Assembly: GCA_001600455.1 (NCBI GenBank)
Contig: BCKC01000012.1
Coordinates: 620,001 to 684,000, forward strand
From: Endocalyx cinctus
Taxonomy: Eukaryota; Ascomycota; Sordariomycetes; Amphisphaeriales; Apiosporaceae
DNA: 64,000 nucleotides
Reading direction: 5' to 3'
Both the position numbers and the translations under genes were made by a program. Shown in pieces: positions 23,241 to 34,841 of this stretch. Position 1 is the stretch's first letter. Every line of letters begins with the position of its first letter. The notes below the pieces were generated by a model. That model was not told where the DNA came from, ran no database searches, and saw nothing but the letters and a program-made list of their open reading frames with translations.

Positions 23241-24329
23241 ATGGACGAAGATACGCAAATGGAAGATGCCACCGTTCAGGAGGTACCCTCTCCATCCGAC
23301 ATCTATATCCCACCTTCAGTAGACATCGAAGCGACCCTCCGCGGAGACTCATACACATACTTCTCCCCCGTACCTCCCACCCTACACCCATCCTCATCAT
23401 CATCTACTTCTTCCGACCCCAAAACCGACGTCCCCCCACCCGTCCCCTGCGTCCTCGGCGTAGACGAAGCCGGCCGGGGCCCCGTCCTAGGCCCGATGGT
23501 CTACGGCGTCTTCTACCTGCCCGCGACGGAATCCGACGCCCTGCTAAAGCAAACGTACCACTTCGACGACAGCAAAGTCCTCACTCCCGCCGTCCGATCC
23601 TCGCTCATGCGCACGCTCTGCACCACCTCTCCGCCCTCCCCTTTAAACGCGACGTGCGGGTACGCGATCCGCTCGCTCTCGGCGCGGTCGATCGGCGCCT
23701 CGATGCAGCGCCGCGGAACGCCCTACAACCTGAACGCGCAGGCGCACGACGCCACGATCGACCTCATTCGCGGCGTCCTCGCCCGCGGCGTCGACGTGCG
23801 CGAGATCTACGTCGATACCGTCGGCCCGCCCGCTACGTACCAGGCGAAATTGCAAAGGCTCTTTCCTACCGCCCAGGTCACCGTCACGAAGAAGGCCGAT
23901 AGTCTGTTCCCTTGCGTGAGCGCCGCGAGCGTTTGCGCCAAGGTGACGAGGGACGCCGCTTTGGAGGTTTTGTATCGCGTTCACAGCAAACCGAAATCTG
24001 AAGAGGAAGAGGGAGAAGAAGAGAAAATGGCTTGGGGTTCCGGATATCCGTCCGACGCCCGTTGCGTCTCGTGGTTGCGCGCTAATATGCATCCTGTTTT
24101 CGGCTGGGGGCCCGAGTGTCGTTTCAGCTGGGGTACCGCTAGAGATATGTTAGAGGGAAAGGGAGGCGTCAAGGTTGACTGGCCCGAAGAAGAGGCCGAA
24201 GATGGTTCGAGTCGGTTAACCGATTTCTTCATCACCGGTGGTGGTGGAGGTGGTAGCGGTGATCGAGAGAAAGATGTCGACGAGTTGGGCTCCTGGTTTG
24301 GAACGCCAGCTGGATTAGAAGCATTTTGA
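23241..24329 (+). CDS. RNH201: Ribonuclease H2 catalytic subunit A
   Basis: This is a single-exon gene of 362 residues. RNase H2 cuts the RNA strand of RNA:DNA hybrids and removes single ribonucleotides misincorporated in nuclear DNA. Catalytic residues are visible as Asp75 and Glu76 in GVDEAGRGP, Asp192 in YVDTVG and Asp220 in KKADSLFP, followed by VSAASVCAKVTRD. The substrate-recognition segment WGSGYPSD also matches the eukaryotic type 2 family. A disordered 70-residue N-terminal extension precedes the domain. Near the C-terminus, residues 323-330 (SSRLTDFF) resemble a PCNA-binding PIP box without the leading Gln, followed by a Gly run. The ATG at 23241 is the first in frame. Confidence 0.96.
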   Translation: MDEDTQMEDATVQEVPSPSDIYIPPSVDIEATLRGDSYTYFSPVPPTLHPSSSSSTSSDPKTDVPPPVPCVLGVDEAGRGPVLGPMVYGVFYLPATESDALLKQTYHFDDSKVLTPAVRSSLMRTLCTTSPPSPLNATCGYAIRSLSARSIGASMQRRGTPYNLNAQAHDATIDLIRGVLARGVDVREIYVDTVGPPATYQAKLQRLFPTAQVTVTKKADSLFPCVSAASVCAKVTRDAALEVLYRVHSKPKSEEEEGEEEKMAWGSGYPSDARCVSWLRANMHPVFGWGPECRFSWGTARDMLEGKGGVKVDWPEEEAEDGSSRLTDFFITGGGGGGSGDREKDVDELGSWFGTPAGLEAF

Positions 24330-24669
24330 AATTACTCCTTTATTACAGGGTACATAATATGCATTGTATAATGGTTGGCGGCGTTTATAGGCTTTGTCTG
24401 GATATAGAGACGACAGGTATATTTGCATGAATGAAAATTCACATACAAAAGATTCGTTCACCCGATATTTTATAAATTTTCTATTTGGTTTCGTCTAAAT
24501 TAAAATGCGAACTTCGCTTCTTTGACAGTAATCTCTACTTTTATTTACTTGTATCCTGTTTCATGCTTTCGTGATAGAAACAGAATTCTGTCTATCATTA
24601 TTTTCCCGTGTTCCTACATACATGCATCCATCGTCTATCTACCGTAACATTCCATCCTATCCCGTCTCA
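24330..24669. other. Convergent intergenic spacer
   Basis: These 340 bp hold the 3' flanks of RNH201 and SEY1. I see nothing beyond AT-rich unique sequence. Confidence 0.6.
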
Positions 24670-27461
24670 TTAGATATCATCATCGTCATCAGAAGCAACA
24701 CGTGACTTCTTCTTGCCCCGACTATCCAAAGTGTCGAGGCTGATGTTGTCGCTATCCGTTCGAGGAGGCATTGAGATCGCCTGCCTAGCCGTTTCGTTGT
24801 TCTCGAGAAAGTCGCGGAGGCGCTGCTTGCCGATCTCCAAAGCCTGGTTCCAGGCCGCGCTACTCATCTGCATCATCGGCCCGAGAAGGTTAAGATGGTA
24901 GGCCACATAAGTGCCGCCAGCAATGATGATTAGGAGCAGGAATAGGATGGGATTACGGAGAACTAAGTTAATGTTAGCTGAGCCTTCTTCAAGCTGTTCC
25001 CTGATGAAAAGGGGAAATTGGATGCTTACCAGTTAAGATCTCGTTCCAGCCTAGGACTAGTAGCGCGCCGTAGATGTAGAGCGGTACTTGCGCCACTCCG
25101 CCGATAGCGCTCCGCTTAGCCTCTACGTAGACGCCATCGGCAGTCTTCTTAAACCTCACGACCAAGTCTTGCCGTTTGCCCTCGCTCAAAACAGTCATTT
25201 CTTCCTCTAAACTCTTGCCGTCCTCCTCGTCGACACCGCCGATCGGAGTCAGATCATCCTCGTCTTCCGGCTCAGCCCCCGAAGGCTGGTGTCCGATAAA
25301 CTCGGGTAGGTCGGGCGACTCATGTGTAATTGAGAGCTTGAATTTCGACAGCAGAGGAATCAGCGTCAGGGTAGACTCCCGCGCTTTGGTGTAGATACCC
25401 TCGATGTCATCGACGGGTCGCCATATCCTCGGGACGCCCGCCTCATCGTAACGGAACTTGTCCTCGAAATTCTCCCGCAATTTGAGCAAGATATTTCCTT
25501 CCATAACTTCTTCCTCGATCTTCTCCCTCAGCGAAACCCAGCTCTTGCGCCTCAGACGCCACAAGCCGACTTCGACCTCGTCCTCGCTAGCCTCGAAACT
25601 CTTGGCACGGTCGGAGAAGCGACCCTCGGCCTCTTTGACAATCGCGCAAAAGACAGTCCAGATGCGATCCCACAGATCTTTCTCTGAAGGGGGTTTCTCT
25701 CCCGTTTCCGGCGCTCCGGAGCCTCCTCTTCCGGACCCGAGCTTGTTGAATTCCAGGCCAATCGCGTCTCCGAGTCGCGACTTGACCCATCGTTCCACGC
25801 GCGTAGCCAGTCGGCGCATTTCTTCCTTGCGCAGACGCGCGCTGACCTCGTCCAGCTCCTTTTCGTACAGCACGTATTGCGGCTTGAAGTTGGTCCATGG
25901 GACGCCTTGGATGGCAAGCCCTTGCGCCTCCGTCTTGAAAATTTCTAGCGCCTTCGTCTTTTCGGTCGCCACGATCTCGGCAAACTCGTAGGAGCCTCCG
26001 GATTTCTGGCCGGTCTTGACCGCGCCCGATACGGCGTCGCTAAAGGTAATAACACCCGACTTGTGGGCGGCCGACAGCTGGCCATGGTACAGCGCCTTGA
26101 GTCGGGTGTCGATCTTTGCTTCGAGCTCGCCTCGTTTTCGGACGTAGACGGCTTTGTGATACCTGCTGGCCTGCGTTTCGAATGTCTTTAGGCACTTTTC
26201 TCTACTTGCGCTCCCGATCTCGCCTAGGTCAGGGAGGACGATCGGCTTCCCTACGCGAGCAGCCTCGGCTTGCTTCTCTTCTAACGGTACCGTAGCGACA
26301 TCGAATGCGACTAAGGCTTCTCTCGCTATTTCGTCGCAACGGAACTGCGCTAACAGCTCTTGCTGCGTAGGTAAATCAAGGTCCTTGTTATTAACGATCT
26401 GGTCCCATACACCTTCGGCGTAGACGGAAAAGCCATCGGCGGGGATTCGTCGGTGATACTCGGGCAGAAATACGCCTCCTTCAAATTCTTTTTCGGCATT
26501 CTCCGACTGGGCCTTCGCGGTGCGGCTTCCGGTAATGAATCTATTGCCGAGATTCTTAACTTCGGTAACGAATTTTTCTGGTTGAAGAATCTTGTGAGGC
26601 AACGCGGCAAATGCGAAATCGAAGTAATCCTCGATCTTGGATTTCTCTAGACCCTCGGGTTTTGATATCGACGACCAGATTTTGGTCAGATCTTGAATTA
26701 ACGTATTTCGGAGATTCGACAGGGGTGTATGACCGATATGATCACGAATGACGAAGAACAGTAGTGACCTGGGATTAGACCTAAATACAAAGAGATATCA
26801 TTAGCATTTCGCTTAAAAGGGGGCGATCTCACGGCTTGAACAACAAAAAAAGAGTACTTACTGTTTATCCTTCAAGAAAAGCTGTAGGTTCACCTCGAAG
26901 ACTGTCTTCAGTAGACCCATGTTGGCACCTTGATACAGACCAACTTGATGTTCCCAAATATTAACGATCAAGACTTCGCTCGTAGCTAGCGCAAACAAAG
27001 CGCTTTTTCTCTCGAAGTCTTGATCCTCGCCACGTTCTCTGCCATCGGTACCCTCTACATCCATAACAAGGATATTGTCCGCCATGGACGACCTCTTGTT
27101 CTTAGACATCCAGATTCCCTTAGTAGTCTGGCGCCGCTCCGTCTCGGACATGACATTGAATTCGGTTCCGAATAGGTTATTCAGCAGGGTCGACTTTCCC
27201 GTCGACTGGGATCCGAAGACGGATATAAGATGGTAATTAAAACCGGCGTCGACGACATCGGTTGCCTGCAGATAGGAATTTATATGGGAGCTACGTTGGG
27301 AGGCGAAAAAGGGTCGCGGGTCAGTTCAGATGCCGAGATTTAGATGCAGAAGAATTGAATAAGACTAACTTGAACTCCTTGTCCTCGTCGATTACTTGAA
27401 CACCATGTTCGTAGTGAGCCTGGTTAGGCTCATCGCCGACCGAAGCGAAATGGCCATTCAT
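24670..27461 (-). CDS. SEY1: Sey1, ER membrane-fusion dynamin-like GTPase
   Basis: This encodes an 854-residue atlastin/RHD3-family GTPase that fuses ER tubules to form the reticular network. Minus-strand exons are 27370-27461, 26862-27290, 25030-26780 and 24670-24962. The G domain shows the P-loop [10 protein letters not shown] (about residues 56-65), switch region [16 protein letters not shown] and the IRDH motif. A long helical bundle follows, then two closely spaced membrane segments ([14 protein letters not shown] and [15 protein letters not shown], roughly residues 735-780) and a cytosolic tail ending in an Asp run. The junction WNEILT/VLRNPI is created by splicing out 24963-25029. Total length and domain order match fungal Sey1 closely. 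Confidence 0.97.
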
Positions 27462-28256
27462 CTTGCTTAATAGCTAGAATAGGGATAGGGGTGGATTCAA
27501 GGACAAATTCTAAGCTTCTTTGTTTTTTTTCAGTAAGATAAGATTTCCATTTCTATATTACAGTTTTTCGAGGGTATGGAATTATATGTATAAGGGAGAG
27601 AGTTCAAGGAGAGTCGATGACTGGTCAGGAGAGAAACATGGACAATGGGGCTTGATGAGATCGGTATGAACAGATAATATGGATAAGATGGGATGGATTG
27701 ACTTTGATAATTAATTGTGTAGTAACAAGCAATGAAATGTACTGGAGTCTGGCAGGGATGTCGGGCTTAATACTAAAAATCAGTGGCTTTTTAGTGATTG
27801 ACTAGCCGTGAACTTGTGGGATTACAGTGCTTATTATTAGCAACCTTACCATATTTGTAACCTATTGTCCACCTATATGTAGGTACCTAAGTAGCTATGT
27901 ACTTAGGTACACATAGTACCTGTAAGCGCAACTGTTAATTCGCCAGGTGTAAGTTGTCACCATGCCAGTTGTCTTCGTCACATGCCCCCCTATCCCCCTA
28001 TTACTTTCAGATTTATGATGTCAGCTGCTTCTTCAACCCACATCTACGAGTCTTTAAAAAAGACATATGATGTTCAAGTATTATGGAATAAGTAAGGTCT
28101 ATAAATTCCATGGTTTGTTTTCAAGGATATAACGAATCTCGACAGGTCTCATTCTAAGGCCTGCCCCCATTTTTTTAATGATGAACAACCCAACGCCAGG
28201 GTATATGATTACATGCATGAAAAAAAAAAAAAAAAAAACTAGTTAGGGTTTTGTCG
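27462..28256. promoter_or_regulatory. SEY1 upstream / UTP7 3' flank
   Basis: This 795-bp spacer lies between two minus-strand genes. It contains a cluster of TAGGTACCTA / CTTAGGTAC palindromic words at about 27885-27920 and an 18-nt A run near 28221-28238 just past the UTP7 stop. No gene is visible. Confidence 0.5.
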
Positions 28257-30049
28257 CTACTCCTTTTTCGCAAATCTCCCTAATGCAGGGCCGAGTTCGA
28301 CTTGTTTCTCTTTGTAATCATTTTGCCGTTGTTCCTGTCGTTCTTTCCAGACCTCCTCTGCCTTCAGCCTCTTCTCGTCGATGATGTTCTTTTTCCTCTG
28401 CTTCCTCAGATATTTGCTAAGGGCACCATTCTTACCACGGGCCTTATTCTTGATCTCGGCTTCGTAATCAACTGGTTTAGCATCCAGATCCTTCTCCGCC
28501 TGTCGCTGCTTATCAGATCGAAGATCTAAGTTTCCGATAAAGTTGGGATCTAATGCGATCATTTCCGGTTGTAACTTGGTCAGCAGCGACTTGACTTCGG
28601 TCTCTTGTCGCTGTTTAACCGTTTCGTAGGGGTTCACTTCGAGAGCGTCAAAGTTGGGCTCTCCAGCACCAGGTACAATGATGGAAGAAAATCCTTCATC
28701 TGTACCAACACCCAATATATCCTCAAACGGACACCATCTGACTCTTTCTATCTTCTTTCCTTCGCCACCCCATCGCATGTATGGACTTTGCTGTTTTGGT
28801 TGATCTGCGCTGTTTTTCAAGAATAGATCTTTCCACATAACCGTCTTGGTTCCAGTCCCAACAGCTGTGACTCCTCGATCTGATATAGCGATCGAAGTGG
28901 CAGGTTGGGGTGTGAAATAGTTGTTCACCTCGCGAAACATTCGCATATCCCATACCGCCATTCTGCTGTCTTGTCCACCCGAGACCATATATCGGCCTTC
29001 TCTGTCGATGGCCATAGAGCGAACAGGACCCTTATGTGCTAACAATTTGACAAGCGGGCCGTTCGATGTGGAACAGCTTGGCGACCATAATGTGACGGTA
29101 CCGTTTTGATGACCAACGTGGCATATGGCGTTGTAGGGGTTCTGGGCGAAGGAAACAGGTGTTCCGAGTTTCGTAGCTATCTCACTCACTAGCTGACCAG
29201 TCGAGACATCCTGATATTTTAAGAGACCGACCATTCCCTGCATTACACGTAATCAGCGATGAGAGAAAACAAGATCATGAAGCCGTATTACTCACCAGGG
29301 TCGCTAATAGAAAGTGATAGGGAAGAAATTCCATATGCGTAACTTCTTGGTGTTTCTGTAAACGATGTATTTCAACTGGAAATTCGAGTCAGCAGATGCG
29401 CAAGGGAGAGTTGAAGAAGCACTCTAGTTCGAACGCGCTTACCTCCTTGTCGATCATATATGTATACGTTCCTCTTCTGAGCAACAGCCATATAATTCGT
29501 ATTATGAAGCCATTTCACGTCCCGAACCGTCTCGTTCAGCTGTAATTCACAACCCAGCTTTCCTTGACGCCAATCCATGGTAGCTACATGACCTTTTCTT
29601 CCACCTAAGAGAAGTTCGCGACCGTTTCGTGAATAATCAAAAACGTACGGGCCTAGTTCCTCGAGCTTCAACTCGAATCCCTTACTCGCCGTGTCAACAG
29701 AAACGTTCTCCTTGATTTCGTCCTGTCTGACTTTATATGTCCTTTCGAGCTCCGTCTCGGGCTCTAGGAAACCTCCGGTGTTTTCCAAAAGGATTTCGGC
29801 ATCTTTCGCTTTTAGAGCAGCGTCGGTATATTTGTTCTCGAGAGCTTTCATGTTTCGTCGTAACTTCTTGTCTTTAATCATTTTCGTATTGATCTGACGA
29901 CCTCGACCATAATCCCTCTGTGCCTCCTTGAATCGTCGTTGCTTTTCTTGTTCCTCTTTTGACATAAGCTCTGTTCGAGCTCTCTTGACAACACGAGCTC
30001 CATTTTCATGGTTCGTATTGGGGACCCCGTCGTCGCCCATGATCCTCAA
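28257..30049 (-). CDS. UTP7: Utp7, SSU processome WD40 protein (BING4 family)
   Basis: This is a 555-residue nucleolar component of the small-subunit processome needed for early cleavages of pre-18S rRNA. Minus-strand exons are 29443-30049, 29296-29375 and 28257-29237. An N-terminal basic, coiled region (RRFKEAQRDYGRGRQIN) leads into WD repeats (for example MVSGGQDSRMAVWDMR and VRWCPFEDILGVGTDEG). The C-terminal BING4CT domain follows (GAGEPNFDALEVNPYETVKQ and a Lys/Glu-rich helix). Splicing yields [32 protein letters not shown], consistent with the family. A second ATG three codons downstream (MGDDG) could be the true start. It is transcribed divergently from TSR1. Confidence 0.95.
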
Positions 30050-30563
30050 TTGAATAGTTTCGTTTGCAGTTTGACGCGATATTAATACGAAGTTGATATG
30101 TTGAGAATGAACCTCGTACTGAGCTATTGACTTGGTCTTAGTGATTGAATGTATTGTTCCAAAATTTCCAAAAATTTCCCATGCTTTTCCATTTGATAAG
30201 CTGATAAGCTTGATAAGACTTTGGCTCCACTAAAAAGTTCTTATCAAAGTGGGTTGAAGTTTAATGGGCATGGGAAAATGCACACAGAAAAAAAAAATAA
30301 TTTAGCAGATTTTATTATCGTCGTCTTGCCCCTCTGCTATATATATACTGCCCCTCCAGGAATTTTGGTTTGCAGCAAGTGACGGCCAAAAAAAAAAAAA
30401 AAGATCAGTTCAATTCGATCTGATTTTATACAAACTACACACTGATACGGCCAAAATTCTGAAAATATAGATTAATATATTATAAGAAAAGTGAATCATT
30501 TTATTAAAACCGCCAAACCTGGCTTCGTTACCTTTTCGATTTAAAGCTGGAGGCGACGGTAAA
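30050..30563. promoter_or_regulatory. Shared UTP7/TSR1 promoter (RRPE-like and GATA sites)
   Basis: This is a 514-bp spacer between divergent start codons of two ribosome-assembly genes. A direct repeat of AAAATTTCC-type sequence at 30161-30179 resembles the RRPE element of ribosome-biogenesis genes. Four GATAAG hexamers lie within about 50 bp: 30195-30200, 30203-30208, 30212-30217 and, inverted, 30240-30245. A TATATATA sequence is near 30338. Co-regulation is inference from layout and known yeast regulation. Confidence 0.5.
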
Positions 30564-33117
30564 ATGCCTTCAGCAGTTGCTTCTCATTCTCACAGGCCAA
30601 CCACCAAGGTTGCGCATAAATCCTTCAAATCTAAGAAAGCCACCAAAGGTGCTTTAAGAGAACAATCCAAAGGTATTATAAGAAACCTTGATCTCTGTCT
30701 ATATTAAAAAGTCATAATTTAATAAATTATCGTGAAATCTTATAGGCAAAGTTCAGCAAGAAAAGGGTCAACGCAAGACCCCTCATCAACAAGTTATGTC
30801 TAAGTTCGATCGACGAAATCAAGCCAAACAGCGACAGTTAAATAAACATAAAGAACACCAGAAGGATGCCTCGGTATTCAACGGACGTGATGGAGCCCCT
30901 AGGATAGTCGCTGTCGTTCCTCTCTGCACCGATGTTGACGTCTCTACCGCCATTCAGAGCCTAAACAACAGTCTCGATATCGAATCCGAAGTCCAAAACA
31001 CTAGCTTTCGAGTCTCCGTCGACCGTTTCAAACAAAAACTTCAATACATTCCGGTCGCAAGGGATCTTACCGCATGTATAGACGCCGCACGTGTCGCCGA
31101 CTTTGTCTTGTTCGTCCTATCCTCCGAAATAGAGGTTGACCCGTTAGGAGAGTTGATCATCCGAAGCATCGAGAACCAGGGAATGTCAACCTTATTTACC
31201 GTGGTGCAAAACCTCGACAAGATACAACCCGCAAAGGCAAGACCAGATGTCGTCAAGTCCCTGGCTTCTTTTATGACACATTTTCATCCCGGCCAAGACA
31301 AGATATATAGCCTTGATTCAAGACAGGAATGTTCCAACTTGATGAGATCACTATGCAGCACCACGCCTAAAGGAATCAACTGGAGAGACCAAAGATCTTG
31401 GATGCTTGTGGACGATGTAAAGTGGCCGTCGACGGAAACAGAGTCCACCATTCTGACGGGCGTTGTCCGTGGTAAGAGTCTCAAGGCCGATCGACTTGTC
31501 CACGTCGGAGATTGGGGCTCTTTCCAAATAGAAAAGATTACCGCCGCACCGTTACAAACAAGGAAACGTAAGGATGGGGACATGACCGTAGACGAAACTG
31601 ATGATGAGGAAATACTAGAGAGTCCCGGCGAGGATCAGGATGATCTCGCCGAGCTTGCGCCGGAAGAAGTAGTAATGGGTGATATGGACATGGAAGGCGA
31701 TATCCCAGAGTCCGAAGCGCCCACAGGCAAGAAGGGAGTTTTATTAGATGATCACCACTACTTCTCAGAAGAGGAACGGGAGGTGTATACCGCTCCTAAG
31801 AAGCTACCGAAGGGAACTTCGTCCTACCAGGCTGCCTGGTATCTGGACGACGTTTCCGACTCGGAGTCGGAACTGGACGATGAAGAAATGAAAGATGCCG
31901 TGGATGAGACCGTGCCGGCGGCCCCGGAAGATGGTTTGGAGGGACTCGCTGGTCGTGAACCTACCGAAGCTGCCATGTCGGAATACCCTCAGTCGGAAAT
32001 GTTCATCGAGCCGAACGAAGACGATGACGCCGAGCAGCTTGAAGCATACCGGTCGCGAAAGCGGGATGAGGCCGAGGATGACAAAGAATTTCCCGACGAG
32101 ATCGAATTGCACCCCAACGTCCTTGCGCGAGAAAGATTGGCCAAGTACCGAGGACTCAAGAGCTTGCGCACCAGCCCCTGGAACACAGAGGAAGATCGCG
32201 CATACCAACCCGAAGACTGGTCGAGATTACTACAAGTGAATGACTACAAATCATCGCGTAATCGCTGCGTAAATGAGGCTCTAGTCGGTGGTGTGGCTCC
32301 CGGTACTAGGGTGCACGTTTACCTAAAAGCGGTTCCCAGAGAGCTTGAGCAGTCGTATTCTCCTTCGAGACCGGTCTCCCTCTTCTCTCTCCTGCGACAT
32401 GAGAACAAGAAGACGGCGCTCAACTTTGACATCACTCATAAAGAAGATTATGAGAAATCGATCAAGGCGAAAGAGGAGCTTATCGTTCAATGCGGTCCCA
32501 GACGATTTGTTATCAACCCTCTGTTCTCCGTTGGAGGGAACACGGAGAACGATGTACACAAGTACTGCCGTTATCTCCACCCTGGCCAATCCGCCATCGC
32601 ATCGTTTATGGGACCCATGACCTGGGGCTCGGTGCCGACCTTATTTTTCAAACGGGTACACCCTGAAAACGCCGAAGCTAGTATTGAAGAAAATGAAGAT
32701 GGTGACGATGAAGCTATTTCAAACCTTCCGCTCCAACTGGTCGCGACCGGAACTTCTCGCGCACCGTCGTCGTCAAGGGTGATCGCCAAGCGCATCATCC
32801 TGACGGGTCATCCCTACCACATCCACAAGAAGGTGGTCACGGTGCGGTACATGTTCTTCAACCGCGAGGACGTGGATTGGTTCAAGGCCTTGCCTCTGTG
32901 GACGAAGCGCGGCCGCAGCGGTTACATCAAGGAAACCCTCGGCACGCACGGCTACTTCAAGGCCAACTTCGACGGCAGGATCAACCCTCAGGACGCCATC
33001 GGGGTAAGTCTGTACAAGCGGGTCTGGCCCCGAAGCGCGAAGCCGTTCACGGGTTCGTTGTTATCGGCGGACGAAGTGCCTCAACTGGTGGATGAGACTA
33101 TGGACGAGGATATATAG
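30564..33117 (+). CDS. TSR1: Tsr1, pre-40S ribosome assembly factor
   Basis: This encodes an 826-residue Bms1-like but GTPase-inactive factor that binds pre-40S particles and blocks premature subunit joining. Exons are 30564-30672 and 30746-33117. The basic N-terminus (HRPTTKVAHKSFKSKKATKG) is typical of the family. An AARP2CN-type region follows (LTGVVRGKSLKADRLVHVGDWGSFQI), then a long acidic segment (about residues 270-430). The C-terminal domain includes YRGLKSLRTSPWNTEED and ends with YKRVWPRSAKPFTG. No P-loop is present, as expected for Tsr1. The ATG at 30796 (MSKFDRR) is internal; the upstream exon restores the conserved N-terminus. Confidence 0.96.
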
Positions 33118-33503
33118 TGATGATTATTTGTTTCATGAGTTTTATGTCTGGGTCAATAAAAAAAAAAGGGGGCGATAGAGAGGGTTAGGTTCTGTCATTT
33201 GAGATTCATGATTTATTACGGGATACCATGTCATAGCATATAGCACAAATAAAAACAACGTACTTGATGAAAATCGTTTGAAATATGTTTAAGACTAGGA
33301 AGTGACATGTATTTCTCGTGGTGTGAGATAGTAATCTAGCAACACCGTACATTTCGATCTGTCTGACTGTTTCTGATGATTATTATACATATACTCAGTT
33401 CAACGAAACCGAGAACTCCCATCTGACGGGGAGTCATATAGTCAATTAGCTTGAAAAGGAGTCATCGAGAATAAACCGAAACTTCACCAAAACTATTTCT
33501 ATT
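33118..33503. other. Convergent intergenic spacer
   Basis: These 386 bp hold the 3' flanks of TSR1 and ureG, with a short A/G run near 33160. Nothing else is visible. Confidence 0.6.
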
Positions 33504-34841
33504 TCATACCAAAGTCTCCAACCCAGCCGTAGGTCTCGGCCCGCCCTTAGCACGACTCACCTCTTCCGCCCCGCTCGCCTTCCAAGCGCTAATGATCAAA
33601 TTCACGATATGATCAACGCCCACGTTCTTCTTGACCTGCGCGAAGACCGTCGGGCCGCCCTCGCGAATCTTCCTAGCGTCCCGTTCCATAACATCCAAAT
33701 CGGCGCCGACGGCCTCGGCGAGGTCCGTCTTATTGACGACGAGCAGATCGCTCTGGGTGATCCCGGGCCCGCCCTTTCTCGGGATCTTATCGCCGCCGCT
33801 GACGTCGATGACGTAGACGATATAATCGGCGAGCTCGCGCGTGTAGTTGGCCGCGAGGTTATCGCCGCCGGACTCGATCAGCAGCAGATCGGCGCCCGCG
33901 GGCGGGACGGACCGATGTAAATCCTCGAGCTCGAGGAGGTTGACGGATATGTCCTCGCGGATGGCCGCGTGGGGGCACCCGCCCGTCTCGACGGCGCGGA
34001 TCAGGTCGGCGGGCAGGGCCCGGTTCCGGGTCAGGAACTCGGCGTCTTCGCGCGTGAAGATGTCGTTGGTGACGGCGGCGATGCTGTAGGTTTCGCGGAG
34101 GGCGAGGCAGAGGGCGAGCATGAGGGCCGTTTTGCCGGAGCCTACGGGTCTGTTTTTGTCGGTGGTGGGTTAGTTAAAAAGTTCCTCCTCCTCCTCCTCC
34201 TCTTCTTATAGGCGAGGAAGTAGTAAAAGGGTGCTTTTTACGTAAGAGAAAAAAAAGAAAAGCTTATTAAAATCTAGGCGGTTACATGCTTGCATGTATG
34301 TAGGTAGTATAACGTACGTGCGCGTGTACGCATGCAACCCTCATGATGGATCTACGCTCGAATCTCACATACTTAACTTCATAAACCGCCTCGGCTCTTC
34401 CCGTATCCAACGAATGCTTAAAGAAGAAAGCACCAAGACATTGATTCGACTATAACTGAACCCACTTGGGATATATATTATTCATAATAAAAATGCTTGT
34501 TTTGAAGATTATGTTTCTCTACTCCATACGCCGTACTCCAAATTACGTACAAAGTAAGTTTTATGAGGTAATACGAAACATGGATAAAGGCAGAAAGGGG
34601 AAAAAAGAAACCAAGAAAAAAAAATACCAAGAAGAATTCAAAAAAATACGTACCCTCCAATACCAATAGTAAAAGCGCGTTTATTCCAATCCCTACCGTC
34701 GACGATGGGCATCTCCCTGCCGAGAAAGCTCCCCGGATGGTCGAGGATCTCGTGCGAGTGTCCGTGCTCGGCCGCGTTGAAGGACGGCCGATCGTGGGAG
34801 TGGCTCGTGAGCCCTCCGTCGTGTGAATGGCCGTGAGACAT
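33504..34841 (-). CDS. ureG: Urease accessory GTPase UreG
   Basis: This is a 277-residue SIMIBI GTPase that, with UreD/UreF, delivers nickel to urease in the cytosol. Minus-strand exons are 34654-34841 and 33504-34149. The first 30 residues hold eight His in HGHSHD, HSHD and HGHSH pairs, a nickel-binding extension seen in eukaryotic UreG. The P-loop GGPVGSGKT (residues 62-70) is interrupted by the intron after its second Gly. The metal motif Cys121-Pro-His123 ([14 protein letters not shown]) follows, then [32 protein letters not shown] and the NKTD base-specificity motif. The intron is 504 nt, far longer than most here, with a CTC/TCC repeat at about 34180-34204. GATA-type sites upstream would fit nitrogen control. 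Confidence 0.97.
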
